This document shows, piece by piece, positions 62,401 through 64,000 of a DNA stretch of 64,000 nt. The stretch lies in the NCBI GenBank assembly GCA_029204225.1, contig CM055098.1, positions 1,485,106-1,549,105 of the forward strand. The letters run 5' to 3'. The stretch comes from Diphasiastrum complanatum. Lineage: Eukaryota; Streptophyta; Lycopodiopsida; Lycopodiales; Lycopodiaceae. The notes beneath the pieces were generated by a model that did no database searches, was not told the origin of the DNA, and saw only the letters and a list, made by a program, of their open reading frames with translations. Position 1 is the first letter of the stretch; every line of letters starts with the position of its first letter. Both the position numbers and the translations under genes were made by a program.

Positions 62401-62769
62401 ACTTTCAGCATTAAAAAGGGGTCTGCCCTTCCATCTTATACACTTGGGAAAGAATTCATGATGAAGATTTAGGCCAAGCCATAAATGGAGTTCCATAATG
62501 GTTAAGGGCAATAGAAAATCCATTCATCAACACATTCCAAACTTTCAAATATATGAATATGGCTATATTAATATGATACTTACATAATTTCCAACAATCA
62601 AAGTACAGTTACTTCACAATCACAATATTACCAGTTCTTGAGATGCATGAATACGTTCTCCTTCGATTTCTTTCTCGCTCCCAAATGACACCCATAAACT
62701 TGCTTCGTTAGACTTACGAACACCTGCTTCATGATTTGGAACTTTTATCTCCTTTTTTTTAAGTGTTGC
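10063..62769 (-). CDS. DNAI3: Axonemal dynein intermediate chain WDR63/DNAI3 (IC140 class), split gene, 5' end outside window
   Basis: WD40 intermediate chain of inner-arm dynein I1/f, which helps anchor and regulate that motor on the axoneme of cilia and flagella. Fifteen exons are proposed (listed separately), covering about 650 residues; roughly 200 N-terminal residues lie right of the window. Diagnostic blocks in order: [97 protein letters not shown]...[37 protein letters not shown], then a C-terminal helix with [16 protein letters not shown]. Exon phases join without conflict except between 35226 and 34970, and 34366 and 33465, where one or two small exons are unresolved. No disabling mutation is seen. 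Introns of about 22 kb and 20 kb hold nested transposons. I compared with the animal protein from memory, so orthology rather than the close paralogue class should be checked. Confidence 0.85.
10192..11035. other. Intron sequence, nothing recognised
   Basis: AT-rich, with no coding frame and no clear repeat. It is the part of the 20-kb dynein intron between the last exon and the first Copia LTR. Confidence 0.5.
11036..12738 (-). mobile_element. Internally collapsed Copia element with 3' LTR
   Basis: Minus-strand Copia remnant. Its 3' LTR spans 11036-11736 (701 bp, TGTGAAAGTAC...AATTCTTCACA) and is followed by a purine tract on the minus strand (CTCCTC on plus). Pol pieces at 11840-12320 correspond only to the segment near ERSFMDI and the integrase-RT linker (VEEQAQ, MEPSRL). 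Gag is at about 12290-12738, starting [20 protein letters not shown]. Protease, most of integrase, reverse transcriptase and RNase H are deleted. No 5' LTR or primer site is found. The LTR shares the CACACGTGTG palindrome (11215-11224) with the intact Copia. Confidence 0.8.
12286..12738 (-). pseudogene. Copia gag fragment
   Basis: About 150 residues of a Copia Gag (UBN2-type fold): [47 protein letters not shown] and [18 protein letters not shown]. It resembles the first 150 residues of the intact protein at 19140-23105. It breaks before the zinc knuckle. Confidence 0.85.
12739..13560. other. Probable Copia leader with recurring AATTCGCACAG motif
   Basis: No coding potential. It lies where the 5' leader of the minus-strand Copia remnant would be. 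A short motif recurs: AATTCGCCAG at 12911 and 13061, ACTCGCACAG at 13181, AATTCGCACAG at 13211, 13352 and 13465. Neither a primer-binding site nor a 5' LTR is seen. Confidence 0.45.
13586..13593 (+). promoter_or_regulatory. TATA box upstream of ORF copy B
   Basis: TATAAATA followed by a G/C run and about 150 bases of leader before the ATG at 13744. It suggests that this ORF is, or was, expressed from its own start, either an LTR or an internal promoter. Confidence 0.4.
13744..15390 (+). pseudogene. Unrecognised retroelement ORF, copy B (nearly open)
   Basis: Second copy of the unknown ORF. The N-terminal part (13744-13944, [14 protein letters not shown]) stops at 13945, aligns by eye with copy A near 4085-4200, and continues past the stop to about 14040. 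The main frame 14048-15214 (388 codons) has a Gln-rich coiled coil ([20 protein letters not shown]), a Pro-rich linker with a run of prolines, and a C-terminal domain with PLKRCEPF and ARLYYRAAM. One in-frame stop at 15212 precedes a further conserved segment ([14 protein letters not shown] to about 15390). A polypurine tract and LTR follow within 30 bases. No reverse transcriptase, protease or zinc knuckle is visible. Confidence 0.6.
15406..16100 (+). mobile_element. Polypurine tract and 3' LTR of copy B element (right end uncertain)
   Basis: AGAGGGGGATAA at 15406-15417, then TGTTGTCCC at 15418. The junction sequence GGATAATGTT is shared with copy A (7487-7496). A TATA-like TATTTAAG at 15520 and AATAAAAC near 15772 fit U3-R. 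The right end is not defined because there is no second LTR. Confidence 0.55.
16503..16991 (+). mobile_element. Ty3/gypsy 3' LTR, 489 bp, with a short piece of internal sequence
   Basis: The LTR begins TGTCATGTAC and ends GCACATGACA, giving an 8-bp perfect terminal inverted repeat. It is preceded by TTTTTGAGGACAAAAATC then a G-rich tract, the classic end of a gypsy internal region. TATTTATA at 16709-16716 is the likely TATA box. No primer site follows, so this is a 3' LTR whose element body has been lost. Confidence 0.8.
16992..18443. other. Intron sequence with a GA microsatellite
   Basis: No gene recognised. A (GA)n tract of about 32 bases lies at 18233-18264. Short open frames here have no family signature. 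Confidence 0.5.
18444..19125 (-). repeat. Copia 3' LTR
   Basis: 682 bp, plus-strand ends TGTAAAAATT and TTTTTAACA. Contains TATATATA at 18780-18787 and the palindrome CACACGTGTG at 18602-18611. No difference from the other LTR was seen on reading both through. Confidence 0.95.
19140..23105 (-). CDS. Copia Gag-Pol polyprotein, intact
   Basis: A single 1321-residue frame with all Copia domains in order. Gag fold at 1-215 ([17 protein letters not shown]). Zinc knuckle [14 protein letters not shown] near 254, exact CX2CX4HX4C. Protease [12 protein letters not shown] near 308. Pre-integrase HKRLGHV near 447. Integrase core with [16 protein letters not shown] and [15 protein letters not shown], about 510-640. 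Reverse transcriptase with YVDDIIISG near 1000. RNase H with [15 protein letters not shown] near 1170 and [12 protein letters not shown]. No stop or frameshift interrupts it, and every catalytic residue I can check is present. Gag and Pol share one frame, as usual for Copia. The stop lies 14 bases from the 3' LTR. Confidence 0.97.
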   Translation of the reverse strand: MASINAYLLDTNERLNKTNYSIWKVRMESIMIMQDLMEIVNGKEGEPIHPQEKAKYIKRCNVALHCIKMNVANELLREVGDCTSAQDAWETLQKVYESKNQTRMLALKNQIYRSYQKKGESAHTFVLRVKELNKELAFIGDPIKDEELVQLILNGLSFEFDNLVQGYAIMGKLPILEELQGTLMAEESRRSQMQERMDRISIQGGDDQALFTKGKGKSKGKGSTFKKSTKLEDQEGPPKASPSTTKFKKDKSKVKCYYCSKMGHYASECFKRKQDQSQANMSKEEEEESSHEDSLMMSIFSSTSFKGEDPWWIDSGASSHMTSKREFFSSLLSYDGPIKSIYTANDEACKIEGVGSIPLCLGSSKKINIEGVLYIPTITKNLLSVGQMVDNGFNVDFASNECFIKKKGKIVAKGTRLGKLYKLDAFVDTNVVMLAEKSKISTFTLWHKRLGHVNSGSMEAMIKEEYALGLPRSIGKEDKVCEACALSKAHKKVFPNSITKSSHPLELIHSDVHIASTKSNGGSSMFLTFIDDYSRYCWVFLLSFKSQVFDTFVKFKLFVEKHHNHSIKILRSDNGGEFISNEFKAFCEEEGIKKETSCPYTPQQNGVAERRNRTLCECSKALRLDACLSKSFWGESLVCANYLMNRVSCKAIEGKTPYEMLYGKKPNLNHLKVFGCICYVHVPLETRTKEDPSSTRGIMLGYASSSKGYKVYLPSLNKFVVSRDVIFDEHHMHMLEEGSSAPTIKKKMAEEQDLGFEEELMEEQAPNPPITPRRSSRAKVEPSRLTYQGKGQQVEGISSTSYALSSFEEPSNVEDALNSKEWYKAMLDEYDALIENETWLLVERPQRNVIGCKWVFKLKLNANGSVNKHKARLVAKGYAQERGIDYEETFAPVAKMVTIRLIIALASHFGWILCQMDVSNAFLNGFLEEDIYMEQPQGFIKHGMENKVCHLQRSIYGLKQASRSWNSRLHCYLISLSFVQSEYDPTLYIKFDDVGIVLLLIYVDDIIISGNSVDGIEKIKIDLSLEFKMVDLGCLHFILGIEVLRGSDFIFISQVNYAQSLLKKFKMEVCKSVDTPMEQDVKVPNEDDERSFMDITLFRQLIGSLMWITITRPDLSFSVCRLSQSMQKPLNIHWKKAKRILRYISGTLDFGILYRGDVINLHAFSDSDFAGDKRDRKSTSAYSTFIGEGVVSWLSKKQETISLSSTEAEYKALTTTTKEVLWIKRLLVELKIMDSEEAPIIYNDNISAQHLASNPIFHARSKHIEICHFVREMVQAKEIALEHVPSNECVADLLTKPLQRTPFMKFRSSLGVISKAMIEPS
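23904..23916 (-). promoter_or_regulatory. Copia primer-binding site
   Basis: The minus strand reads TGGTATCAGAGCC directly after the LTR end ACA, the usual initiator tRNA-Met complement that primes minus-strand DNA. Confidence 0.92.
23917..24598 (-). repeat. Copia 5' LTR with promoter
   Basis: 682 bp. TATATATA at 24253-24260 is the likely TATA box for the genomic RNA, transcribed leftward. CACACGTGTG (24075-24084) would then lie about 170 bases downstream, in R or U5. The leader runs to the ATG at 23105. Confidence 0.93.
24599..28160. other. Intron sequence, probably decayed repeats
   Basis: A (GA)n tract at about 24697-24722. From 25600 to 27125 the plus strand is slightly richer in G+C and has several short frames, but none shows a family signature, and they are broken by stops. 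I would not call a gene. The rest is AT-rich with nothing recognised. Confidence 0.4.
28161..28901. repeat. Direct duplication, first copy split by an insertion
   Basis: A unit of about 90 bp (GATAGTGTA...ATAATCCCCAAG...TAGACCAAG...TGGAGTCCTC) occurs twice. The second copy is continuous at 28815-28901. The first is divided into 28161-28213 and 28765-28812 by the 551-bp element. The unbroken copy shows what the target looked like before insertion. Confidence 0.7.
28214..28764. mobile_element. 551-bp non-autonomous DNA transposon candidate
   Basis: Flanked by ATAGACCAA (28205-28213) and ATAGATCAA (28765-28773), a 9-bp (or 8-bp) duplication with one difference. The uninterrupted duplicate at 28850-28870 supports the boundaries. 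Ends are only weakly inverted (TGTTGG / ATTGGT reversed). The interior has repeated CTGGTAT and no coding frame. hAT or Mutator affinity cannot be settled. Confidence 0.55.
28902..30128. other. Intron sequence, nothing recognised
   Basis: AT-rich sequence next to the exon at 30129-30217. No coding signal and no repeat ends seen. Confidence 0.5.
30129..30217 (-). CDS. DNAI3: DNAI3 exon n, last WD strand
   Basis: 89 bp: two bases completing a codon, then 29 codons with [20 protein letters not shown], the classic final WD block of dynein intermediate chains. Acceptor ATATGCAG, donor GTACAAAA. Ends in phase 0. Confidence 0.88.
31175..31564. mobile_element. 390-bp MITE, hAT-like
   Basis: Ends CCTAGTTGCTAGGGAAC and, reversed, CATAGTTACCAGGGAAC (14 of 17 matching). 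Flanks GAAAGAGA (31167-31174) and GAAAGACA (31565-31572) form an 8-bp target duplication with one change. No coding capacity. The interior has a C15 run (31459-31475) framed by CATTCCC and GGGAATG. It lies in the 2.7-kb intron between the exons at 30217 and 32940. Its tip is close to that of the large element at 48971-57084 (CATAGTTGCA). Confidence 0.75.
31565..32939. other. Intron sequence, nothing recognised
   Basis: Remainder of the intron between exons m and n. No coding frame with support. Confidence 0.5.
32940..33141 (-). CDS. DNAI3: DNAI3 exon m
   Basis: 202 bp. It encodes [20 protein letters not shown] then [13 protein letters not shown] and SMEFWKQ. The exon ends one base into a codon, which the exon at 30129-30217 completes. 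The open frame runs on left of 32940 but loses similarity there, so that part is intron. Confidence 0.88.
33295..33465 (-). CDS. DNAI3: DNAI3 exon l
   Basis: 57 codons, phase 0. It encodes FGEVCSGDF, then [20 protein letters not shown] and ALWKEDYM. Acceptor TTTTGCAG, donor GTATGTG. Confidence 0.9.
34366..34566 (-). CDS. DNAI3: DNAI3 exon k
   Basis: 67 codons. It begins VIFWDIS, then a long acidic linker, [10 protein letters not shown] and DSHFFCSTE, matching the family's second half. Donor GTGCTTC. Between this exon and 33465, possible small exons near 34150-34195 and 33690-33740 have splice signals but uncertain phase. Confidence 0.85.
34773..34850 (-). CDS. DNAI3: DNAI3 exon j
   Basis: 26 codons, phase 0. 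It encodes [18 protein letters not shown], the strand before a WD motif completed in exon k. Acceptor TTTTGCAG, donor GTGAAAAATG. Confidence 0.82.
34934..34970 (-). CDS. DNAI3: DNAI3 small exon i (tentative)
   Basis: 37 bp between acceptor GTGTGCAG and donor GTAAGTC. Only the reading [12 protein letters not shown] joins exon j in frame. The upstream phase does not match exon h, so this is a candidate only. Confidence 0.4.
35226..35420 (-). CDS. DNAI3: DNAI3 exon h
   Basis: 65 codons. It completes the WD repeat ([16 protein letters not shown]), then has a charged linker and [15 protein letters not shown]. Donor GTATTCACC. It ends in phase 0 while the next recognisable exon needs two leading bases, so a small exon or another donor is missing here. 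Confidence 0.88.
36073..36162 (-). CDS. DNAI3: DNAI3 exon g
   Basis: 30 codons, phase 0. It encodes [20 protein letters not shown] then [10 protein letters not shown]. Acceptor TTGTGCAG, donor GTATGTC. Confidence 0.9.
36163..38926. other. Intron of 2764 bp with a CT microsatellite
   Basis: Between exons g and f. A (CT)n run of about 58 bases lies at 37709-37766, preceded by AATAAAG. Stretches at 36600-37400 are slightly GC-richer and may be an old insertion, but no family signature is readable. Confidence 0.5.
38927..39124 (-). CDS. DNAI3: DNAI3 exon f, first WD-like repeat
   Basis: 66 codons, phase 0 at both ends. It encodes [26 protein letters not shown] and [13 protein letters not shown], matching the start of the WD domain. 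Donor GTGATAG. Confidence 0.9.
39369..39480 (-). CDS. DNAI3: DNAI3 exon e
   Basis: 112 bp encoding [16 protein letters not shown], the family's ALQQNE block, followed by an acidic stretch. Donor GTAAGTGTG. Ends in phase 0. Confidence 0.88.
39637..39753 (-). CDS. DNAI3: DNAI3 exon d
   Basis: 117 bp between acceptor ATGTGTAG and a perfect donor GTAAGTG. It encodes [20 protein letters not shown] and ends two bases into a codon completed by exon e. Confidence 0.82.
40343..40473 (-). CDS. DNAI3: DNAI3 exon c
   Basis: 131 bp after acceptor TTGCCTGTACAG. It encodes [12 protein letters not shown] then [18 protein letters not shown], a strongly conserved stretch. It ends with two bases of a codon at a weak donor (GTTATTACC), and the next exon supplies the third base. 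Confidence 0.82.
40577..40648 (-). CDS. DNAI3: DNAI3 exon b
   Basis: 24 codons after acceptor TTTGCAG; encodes [20 protein letters not shown]. The donor GTATTTTG begins at 40576. It follows a 21,983-bp intron. The neighbouring 103-bp intron keeps the frame. Confidence 0.85.
40649..41237. repeat. Intron start with short tandem duplication and GT microsatellite
   Basis: A ~40-bp direct duplication (CATTGTGCTCA...TGTTATGATGTGTG) at about 41093-41172 is followed by a GTGG/GT-rich tract at 41185-41237. The tract replaces the 5' part of the Copia LTR that continues at 41238. Confidence 0.7.
41527..42114 (-). pseudogene. Second unknown frame of the chimeric Copia
   Basis: 195 codons in the same frame as the upstream polyprotein, separated from it by several stops. 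A hydrophobic stretch ([18 protein letters not shown]) is followed by [18 protein letters not shown] and [11 protein letters not shown]. Not recognised. It lies between the Gag-protease frame and the polypurine tract, where RNase H would normally end. Confidence 0.4.
42235..44265 (-). CDS. Copia Gag-protease fused to unknown sequence
   Basis: An open 676-codon frame. The likely start is the ATG near 44193 (MATSGGFML). Gag [19 protein letters not shown]; zinc knuckle [14 protein letters not shown], exact CX2CX4HX4C; protease [15 protein letters not shown]; then [16 protein letters not shown], which leads in normal Copia to integrase. Here a ~35-residue piece is missing and the frame continues for about 250 residues ([49 protein letters not shown]) unlike any Copia domain I know, ending in a hydrophobic segment ([14 protein letters not shown]). 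The frame being kept open over the foreign part suggests selection or a recent origin. Confidence 0.8.
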   Translation of the reverse strand: MLTFKRVLCALEQAERRRSGHCNMATSGGFMLEDNDRLTSINYSTWKVRMESLLEMNELMEIVAGVEERPQSPQVQVRYDKRAKKALHMIKMNVTNELLKEIGKCTSSLEAWEALKKLYESKSTSRVLTLRRKIFQSLQKKEESTHAFVLRVKAFNDELACIDESIKETELVQVILNGLLDDHANLVQSFAIQKTLPSIVDLQEILVNEEYRLQSRGGGSTSTSQYEEEAMFIKGKFKGKGKDKWSKGQDQGETSSFGKKKEKSKLKCFYCGIKGHFANECLKKQRDEGSKQINFTTNDEDLGGGDSLLMCSSSSISSEGDKDSWWIDSGASSHMTSHKEFFTSLVTYDGAKKEIHMANGDECVIEGLGSFPICLSTNRKTRLDGVLYIPSLSKNLLSVGQMIEGLFKLDAFVMAYKKDGMEKEIGLNFPKFPFSINKIGGSYAKSKKLPYARSRSRSNMLLGDVHLCANLASLEDNDGVSMVLYGKCKHEKGKERANFINGGEGSSLEKIVVNDFFDHMAKDVARCMHEGDGSSTFFCYDSKKVIFPASGVTCLHKESRSNGSIMRLGEGDSHKSRRREVCEEFKVGCTLNDVIVNDSEEESLSYESLPKTLSRSSCLKKESTSIILMLKVLIIFFMASNVFEVSTSYDAIIKRERKIKRLVSKGFNNTKGNVAI
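44790..45371 (-). repeat. 5' LTR of the chimeric Copia, truncated
   Basis: Begins TGTGAAGGATTTC at the primer-site junction. Contains CACACGTGTG at 44995-45004. It stops matching the other LTR after CATATTG at 45371, so its outer end is lost. Confidence 0.75.
45845..45982 (-). repeat. Gypsy LTR fragment
   Basis: CCTCACAAGGTTATTAATTA... to ...GGACGTAACA matches the LTR piece at 58619-58740 (CCTCACAAGGTTATTGATTA...GGACGTAACA) with scattered changes. It is a solo or broken LTR of the same gypsy family. Confidence 0.7.
45983..46780. other. Intron sequence, nothing recognised
   Basis: AT-rich, with no coding signal and no repeat ends apart from the duplication that begins near 46781. Confidence 0.5.
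46740..46931. repeat. ~120-bp tandem duplication
   Basis: TTGTGCAAAAAAATTTG...AAAGGTGGTGACAACCCTCTC...GTGACTCAAC is repeated about 120 bp on as TTGCACAAGAATTTG...AAAGGTGGTGATAGCCTCTC...GTGACTCAAC. The second copy is interrupted by the element at 46932. Confidence 0.7.
46932..47733. mobile_element. 802-bp hAT-like transposon, non-autonomous
   Basis: 8-bp target duplication GACTCAAC on both sides (46924-46931 and 47734-47741). The uninterrupted duplicate of the target at about 46803-46815 continues GACTCAACAAG, exactly as the right flank does. Tips are TAGTGTTTC and, reversed, TAAAGTTTC (7 of 9). Both subterminal regions are dense in CGATTCG/CGAATCG words. No transposase frame is visible. Confidence 0.7.
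47742..48659. other. Intron sequence, nothing recognised
   Basis: No coding signal. It lies between the hAT-like element and a Copia LTR remnant. Confidence 0.45.
49339..49363. other. Perfect G/C hairpin
   Basis: GCAGGGGGGGC, AAA loop, GCCCCCCCTGC: an 11-bp perfect stem within a region of further G runs. It lies inside the hAT-like element. Confidence 0.85.
49841..49915. repeat. GA microsatellite split by the gypsy element
   Basis: About 75 bases of (GA)n. The tract resumes at 56225-56250 after the gypsy 3'-side boundary, so the element landed inside it. Confidence 0.95.
49916..50273 (-). repeat. Gypsy 3' LTR
   Basis: 358 bp, plus-strand ends TGTAATAGATCC and CTCGTAACA. Confidence 0.95.
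50285..55063 (-). CDS. Gypsy Gag-Pol polyprotein with one in-frame stop
   Basis: 1593 codons in one frame, broken only by TAG at 54512-54514 inside gag; the frame resumes at once. Order: N-terminal coiled coil ([20 protein letters not shown]); Gag; zinc knuckle [14 protein letters not shown] near residue 344, CX2CX4HX4C; protease [13 protein letters not shown] near 433, with DDGA in place of the usual DSGA; reverse transcriptase with FLDDILVYS near 779; RNase [16 protein letters not shown] near 924; integrase zinc finger ([15 protein letters not shown]) near 1180 and core ([32 protein letters not shown]); chromodomain near 1545-1585 ([17 protein letters not shown]). The stop may be a recent mutation or a read-through site; its position in gag makes a mutation more likely. 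Confidence 0.93.
55852..55865 (-). promoter_or_regulatory. Gypsy primer-binding site
   Basis: The minus strand reads TGGTATCAGAGCCA one base inside the 5' LTR end, the initiator tRNA-Met complement. Confidence 0.9.
55867..56224 (-). repeat. Gypsy 5' LTR
   Basis: 358 bp, same ends as the other LTR, one base difference seen. The leader between it and the ATG at 55063 (55064-55851) is noncoding. Confidence 0.95.
56400..57000. repeat. Compound microsatellite and internal duplication of the hAT-like element
   Basis: GA/GT/GA tracts at about 56400-56466. Then a segment starting GCGTAAACCTGGGAGG at 56527 is repeated from about 56783, a period near 256 bp, with nearly identical first 160 bases ending in an A run and ACGTTTCTGG. 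A third, more diverged copy is at 49516-49610. Confidence 0.85.
57093..58265 (-). pseudogene. Copia gag-protease-integrase remnant
   Basis: Broken frames in the order gag end (58060-58265, SLNKELA-like), acidic linker, protease [16 protein letters not shown] (57890-57940), [19 protein letters not shown] (57660-57730), and the start of the integrase core (FYLDVHC, near 57360). Frameshifts at about 57775, 57550 and 57350. After the partial integrase the sequence is unlike Copia. Gag lacks its N-terminal half. Confidence 0.75.
58266..58600. other. Unassigned intron sequence
   Basis: Starts where the gag remnant breaks. No coding signal and no LTR match recognised. Confidence 0.4.
58619..58740 (-). 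repeat. Gypsy 3' LTR remnant
   Basis: Ends GGACGTAACA at 58740, followed on plus by TTCTTCCCCCCTTGAAC, a polypurine tract on the minus strand. Matches the fragment at 45845-45982. Confidence 0.7.
58741..59755 (-). pseudogene. Gypsy integrase and C-terminal remnant
   Basis: Minus-strand decayed pol: integrase core start ([17 protein letters not shown], about 59680-59740), then [17 protein letters not shown] (near 59530), [18 protein letters not shown] and [12 protein letters not shown] (59062-59286), then a chromodomain-like tail ([17 protein letters not shown], near 58800). Many stops and shifts. The upstream part of the same type of pol lies next to it in the opposite orientation. Confidence 0.8.
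59756..60380 (+). pseudogene. Gypsy RNase H and integrase zinc-finger remnant, inverted
   Basis: Plus-strand: [20 protein letters not shown] and VFESKKLTG (RNase H, 59960-60060), then after a frameshift near 60155 [20 protein letters not shown] and [19 protein letters not shown] (60180-60360). The next domain in a normal pol, the integrase core, is on the other strand immediately left of 59756, so this is an inversion within one element or two fragments joined head to head. Confidence 0.82.
60470..60760 (-). repeat. Copia LTR remnant with partial duplication
   Basis: TTTTAGGAGTTAGGCC, CCTATTATTCGCACATGGG and CACACGTGTG (60590-60599) match the LTR piece at 48700-48830. The end resembles the 11-kb Copia LTR (TTATTTACAA...AATTTGCCAATTTT). 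The end segment AGAATTTGCCAATTTTAACA occurs twice, at 60633 and 60708. Confidence 0.65.
60761..62631. other. Intron sequence, nothing recognised
   Basis: AT-rich, with no open frame of note and no repeat ends. It runs up to the donor of exon a. Confidence 0.5.
62632..62769 (-). CDS. DNAI3: DNAI3 exon a (most upstream exon in window)
   Basis: 46 codons, phase 0 at both ends. The acceptor reads TTTCAG at 62770-62775 and the donor GTAATATTG starts at 62631. It encodes [19 protein letters not shown], the hallmark block before the first WD repeats of this family. Confidence 0.85.
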
Positions 62770-63504
62770 CTGAAATAAACACATTCTTTATTAGAAAGTA
62801 CAATCACAGACAAAATCCCATCTAGATGGTGTTGAGTAGCTAAGTGACTATACTAACATTATTATATTCAGTGGCAATCCATGATCATCTTAATTCTATC
62901 TTATCCAGAAAAGTAGGTAGTCTCTCTTCAACATGAGGAACGGGTACATAACCATTCCTTAGGAACGGGTTTTAGGTTACATGTATGGAACTGGAAACAA
63001 TCTGACTAGGATTCCATCTAGAACTTTGTTATGATGTTTAAAACTTCTTAAAAATCAACTTTTGAGACTCAAGGTGCTATTATAGGTAGATAAAGATATT
63101 TAAATACCATATGTTTCTAGTCAAATTGCATTTTACATAAGGTAGCTTTTCATCAAAGAGCTGTTTTCTTATTGACGTCGAACAACAATATAGTGGAAAG
63201 TGTTTGATTTGATTGTACTGAAAAGGATAGAGCCTTGCCAAACAACTAGACCAACAATGACCCAATGTCATAGAATGACCCAAGTGACCAACTTCCAAGT
63301 GACTTGAAAATGGGGATAGTGAAAAATTAGTACTACATGGATTAATGAGACCCCGAGTGCAATACAAAATGTCAGTATAGGCCCTACTGTATGTCCGTAA
63401 CTTGCCTATGTTTAAATGGTGAACGTCAAATGTTTCAATGAAGCAAAGAATGGAAGTTTGCTTGCTTGAACTGTACAAATGGACCCAATCACTTCAACCA
63501 GCCC

Positions 63505-63646
63505 AAAAAGTTTACAAAGTGGCAAAAAGCTTTCATTTTATAAAAATTTTATGAAGTGCGTAATGCCATCTGCGCAAAAAGTTTACAAAGTGGCAAAAGC
63601 TTCCAATTTACAATGATTTTATAGTGTGTGACGCCAAATGCTCATT
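63505..63646. repeat. 71-bp tandem duplication
   Basis: AAAAAGTTTACAAAGTGGC starts at 63505 and at 63576. The copies diverge in the middle, so the duplication is old. Confidence 0.75.
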
Positions 63647-63809
63647 TTTCCTTCGTATTTCGGAGCCACCTTAAATACCAAATTTTACATGTGATTGCCA
63701 AACATTTAAACCTTCGAGCAAAGCTTTCATGTGGACATCCAACAAAAGATCAACACCTAGAACTAAAGCTTGCATCAGAATCTCTATGTGGACAGCTAGT
63801 GACATTCTT

Positions 63810-63858
63810 CCACATAGCACATGGACCTTGCACACTGGAAGGTCCACGTGCTATGTGG
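63810..63858. repeat. 20-bp inverted repeat, 9-base loop
   Basis: CCACATAGCACATGGACCTT (63810-63829) pairs with AAGGTCCACGTGCTATGTGG (63839-63858) except at one position. It could fold as a hairpin or be the tip of a small transposon. Confidence 0.85.
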
Positions 63859-64000
63859 CAGCTAGTCAATAGATGCTCACACAAAATGTTAGTCAAAAGG
63901 TCCACATTTCTAGAAAATTTCTAAAACAAGCAGTGGCATTTCTAGAAACTTGCATTGTGGCATTATGCAATGAAAGGCGCAAGGTTGCCCTCAAGCTTTC

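Larger units (their letters stand above)
62770..64000. other. Intron upstream of exon a, with two short repeats
   Basis: No further DNAI3 exon found; the N-terminal exons should lie beyond the window. A 71-bp direct duplication (AAAAAGTTTACAAAGTGGC at 63505 and 63576) and an inverted repeat at 63810-63858 are present. Confidence 0.5.

Overview
This is plant nuclear DNA, made mostly of transposable elements of different ages around one large split gene. The decisive clue to the organism is that gene. At least 13 minus-strand exons between 62769 and 10063 match, in order and in reading phase, the WD40 dynein intermediate chain WDR63/DNAI3 (Chlamydomonas IC140/IDA7 class, inner-arm dynein I1/f). 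Only land plants with swimming sperm keep axonemal dyneins, so the source is most likely a fern, lycophyte, bryophyte, cycad or Ginkgo rather than a flowering plant or conifer. The very long introns (about 22 kb and 20 kb) filled with LTR retrotransposons favour a large-genome fern, cycad or Ginkgo. This is inference; no species can be named.

Layout. 1-8160 (plus strand): a decayed Ty3/gypsy pol of the Tat/Athila type, a 3' region with a tandem array (74-bp higher-order unit), a second array (51-bp unit), then a broken long ORF that I do not recognise, a polypurine tract and an LTR. 10063: last recognised exon of the dynein gene. 10192-30128: giant intron holding a collapsed Copia element (11036-12738), a second copy of the unrecognised ORF with its polypurine tract and LTR (13744-16100), a gypsy 3' LTR (16503-16991), and a complete, very young Copia element (18444-24598) with identical-looking 682-bp LTRs and an unbroken 1321-residue polyprotein. 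28214-28764 and 31175-31564: two small inverted-repeat transposons. 30129-40648: the cluster of WD40 exons. 40649-62631: second giant intron with a chimeric Copia element lacking reverse transcriptase (41238-45371), a hAT-like element (46932-47733), and a nest in which a chromodomain gypsy element (49916-56224) sits in a GA tract inside a hAT-like element (48971-57084), itself inside a Copia remnant (about 48660-58265), all inside the intron. An inverted gypsy fragment follows (58741-60380). 62632-62769: most upstream exon visible; the N-terminus lies beyond the window.

Two things look new. First, the unrecognised ORF at 3969-7284 and 13744-15390: two diverged copies share domain order and a C-terminal domain, and both end at a GGATAATGTT-type tract/LTR junction. 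Second, two Copia elements keep gag, zinc knuckle and protease but carry unrelated sequence where integrase, reverse transcriptase and RNase H should be. All exon boundaries were drawn by eye from splice signals, phase and remembered family similarity; no alignment was run.
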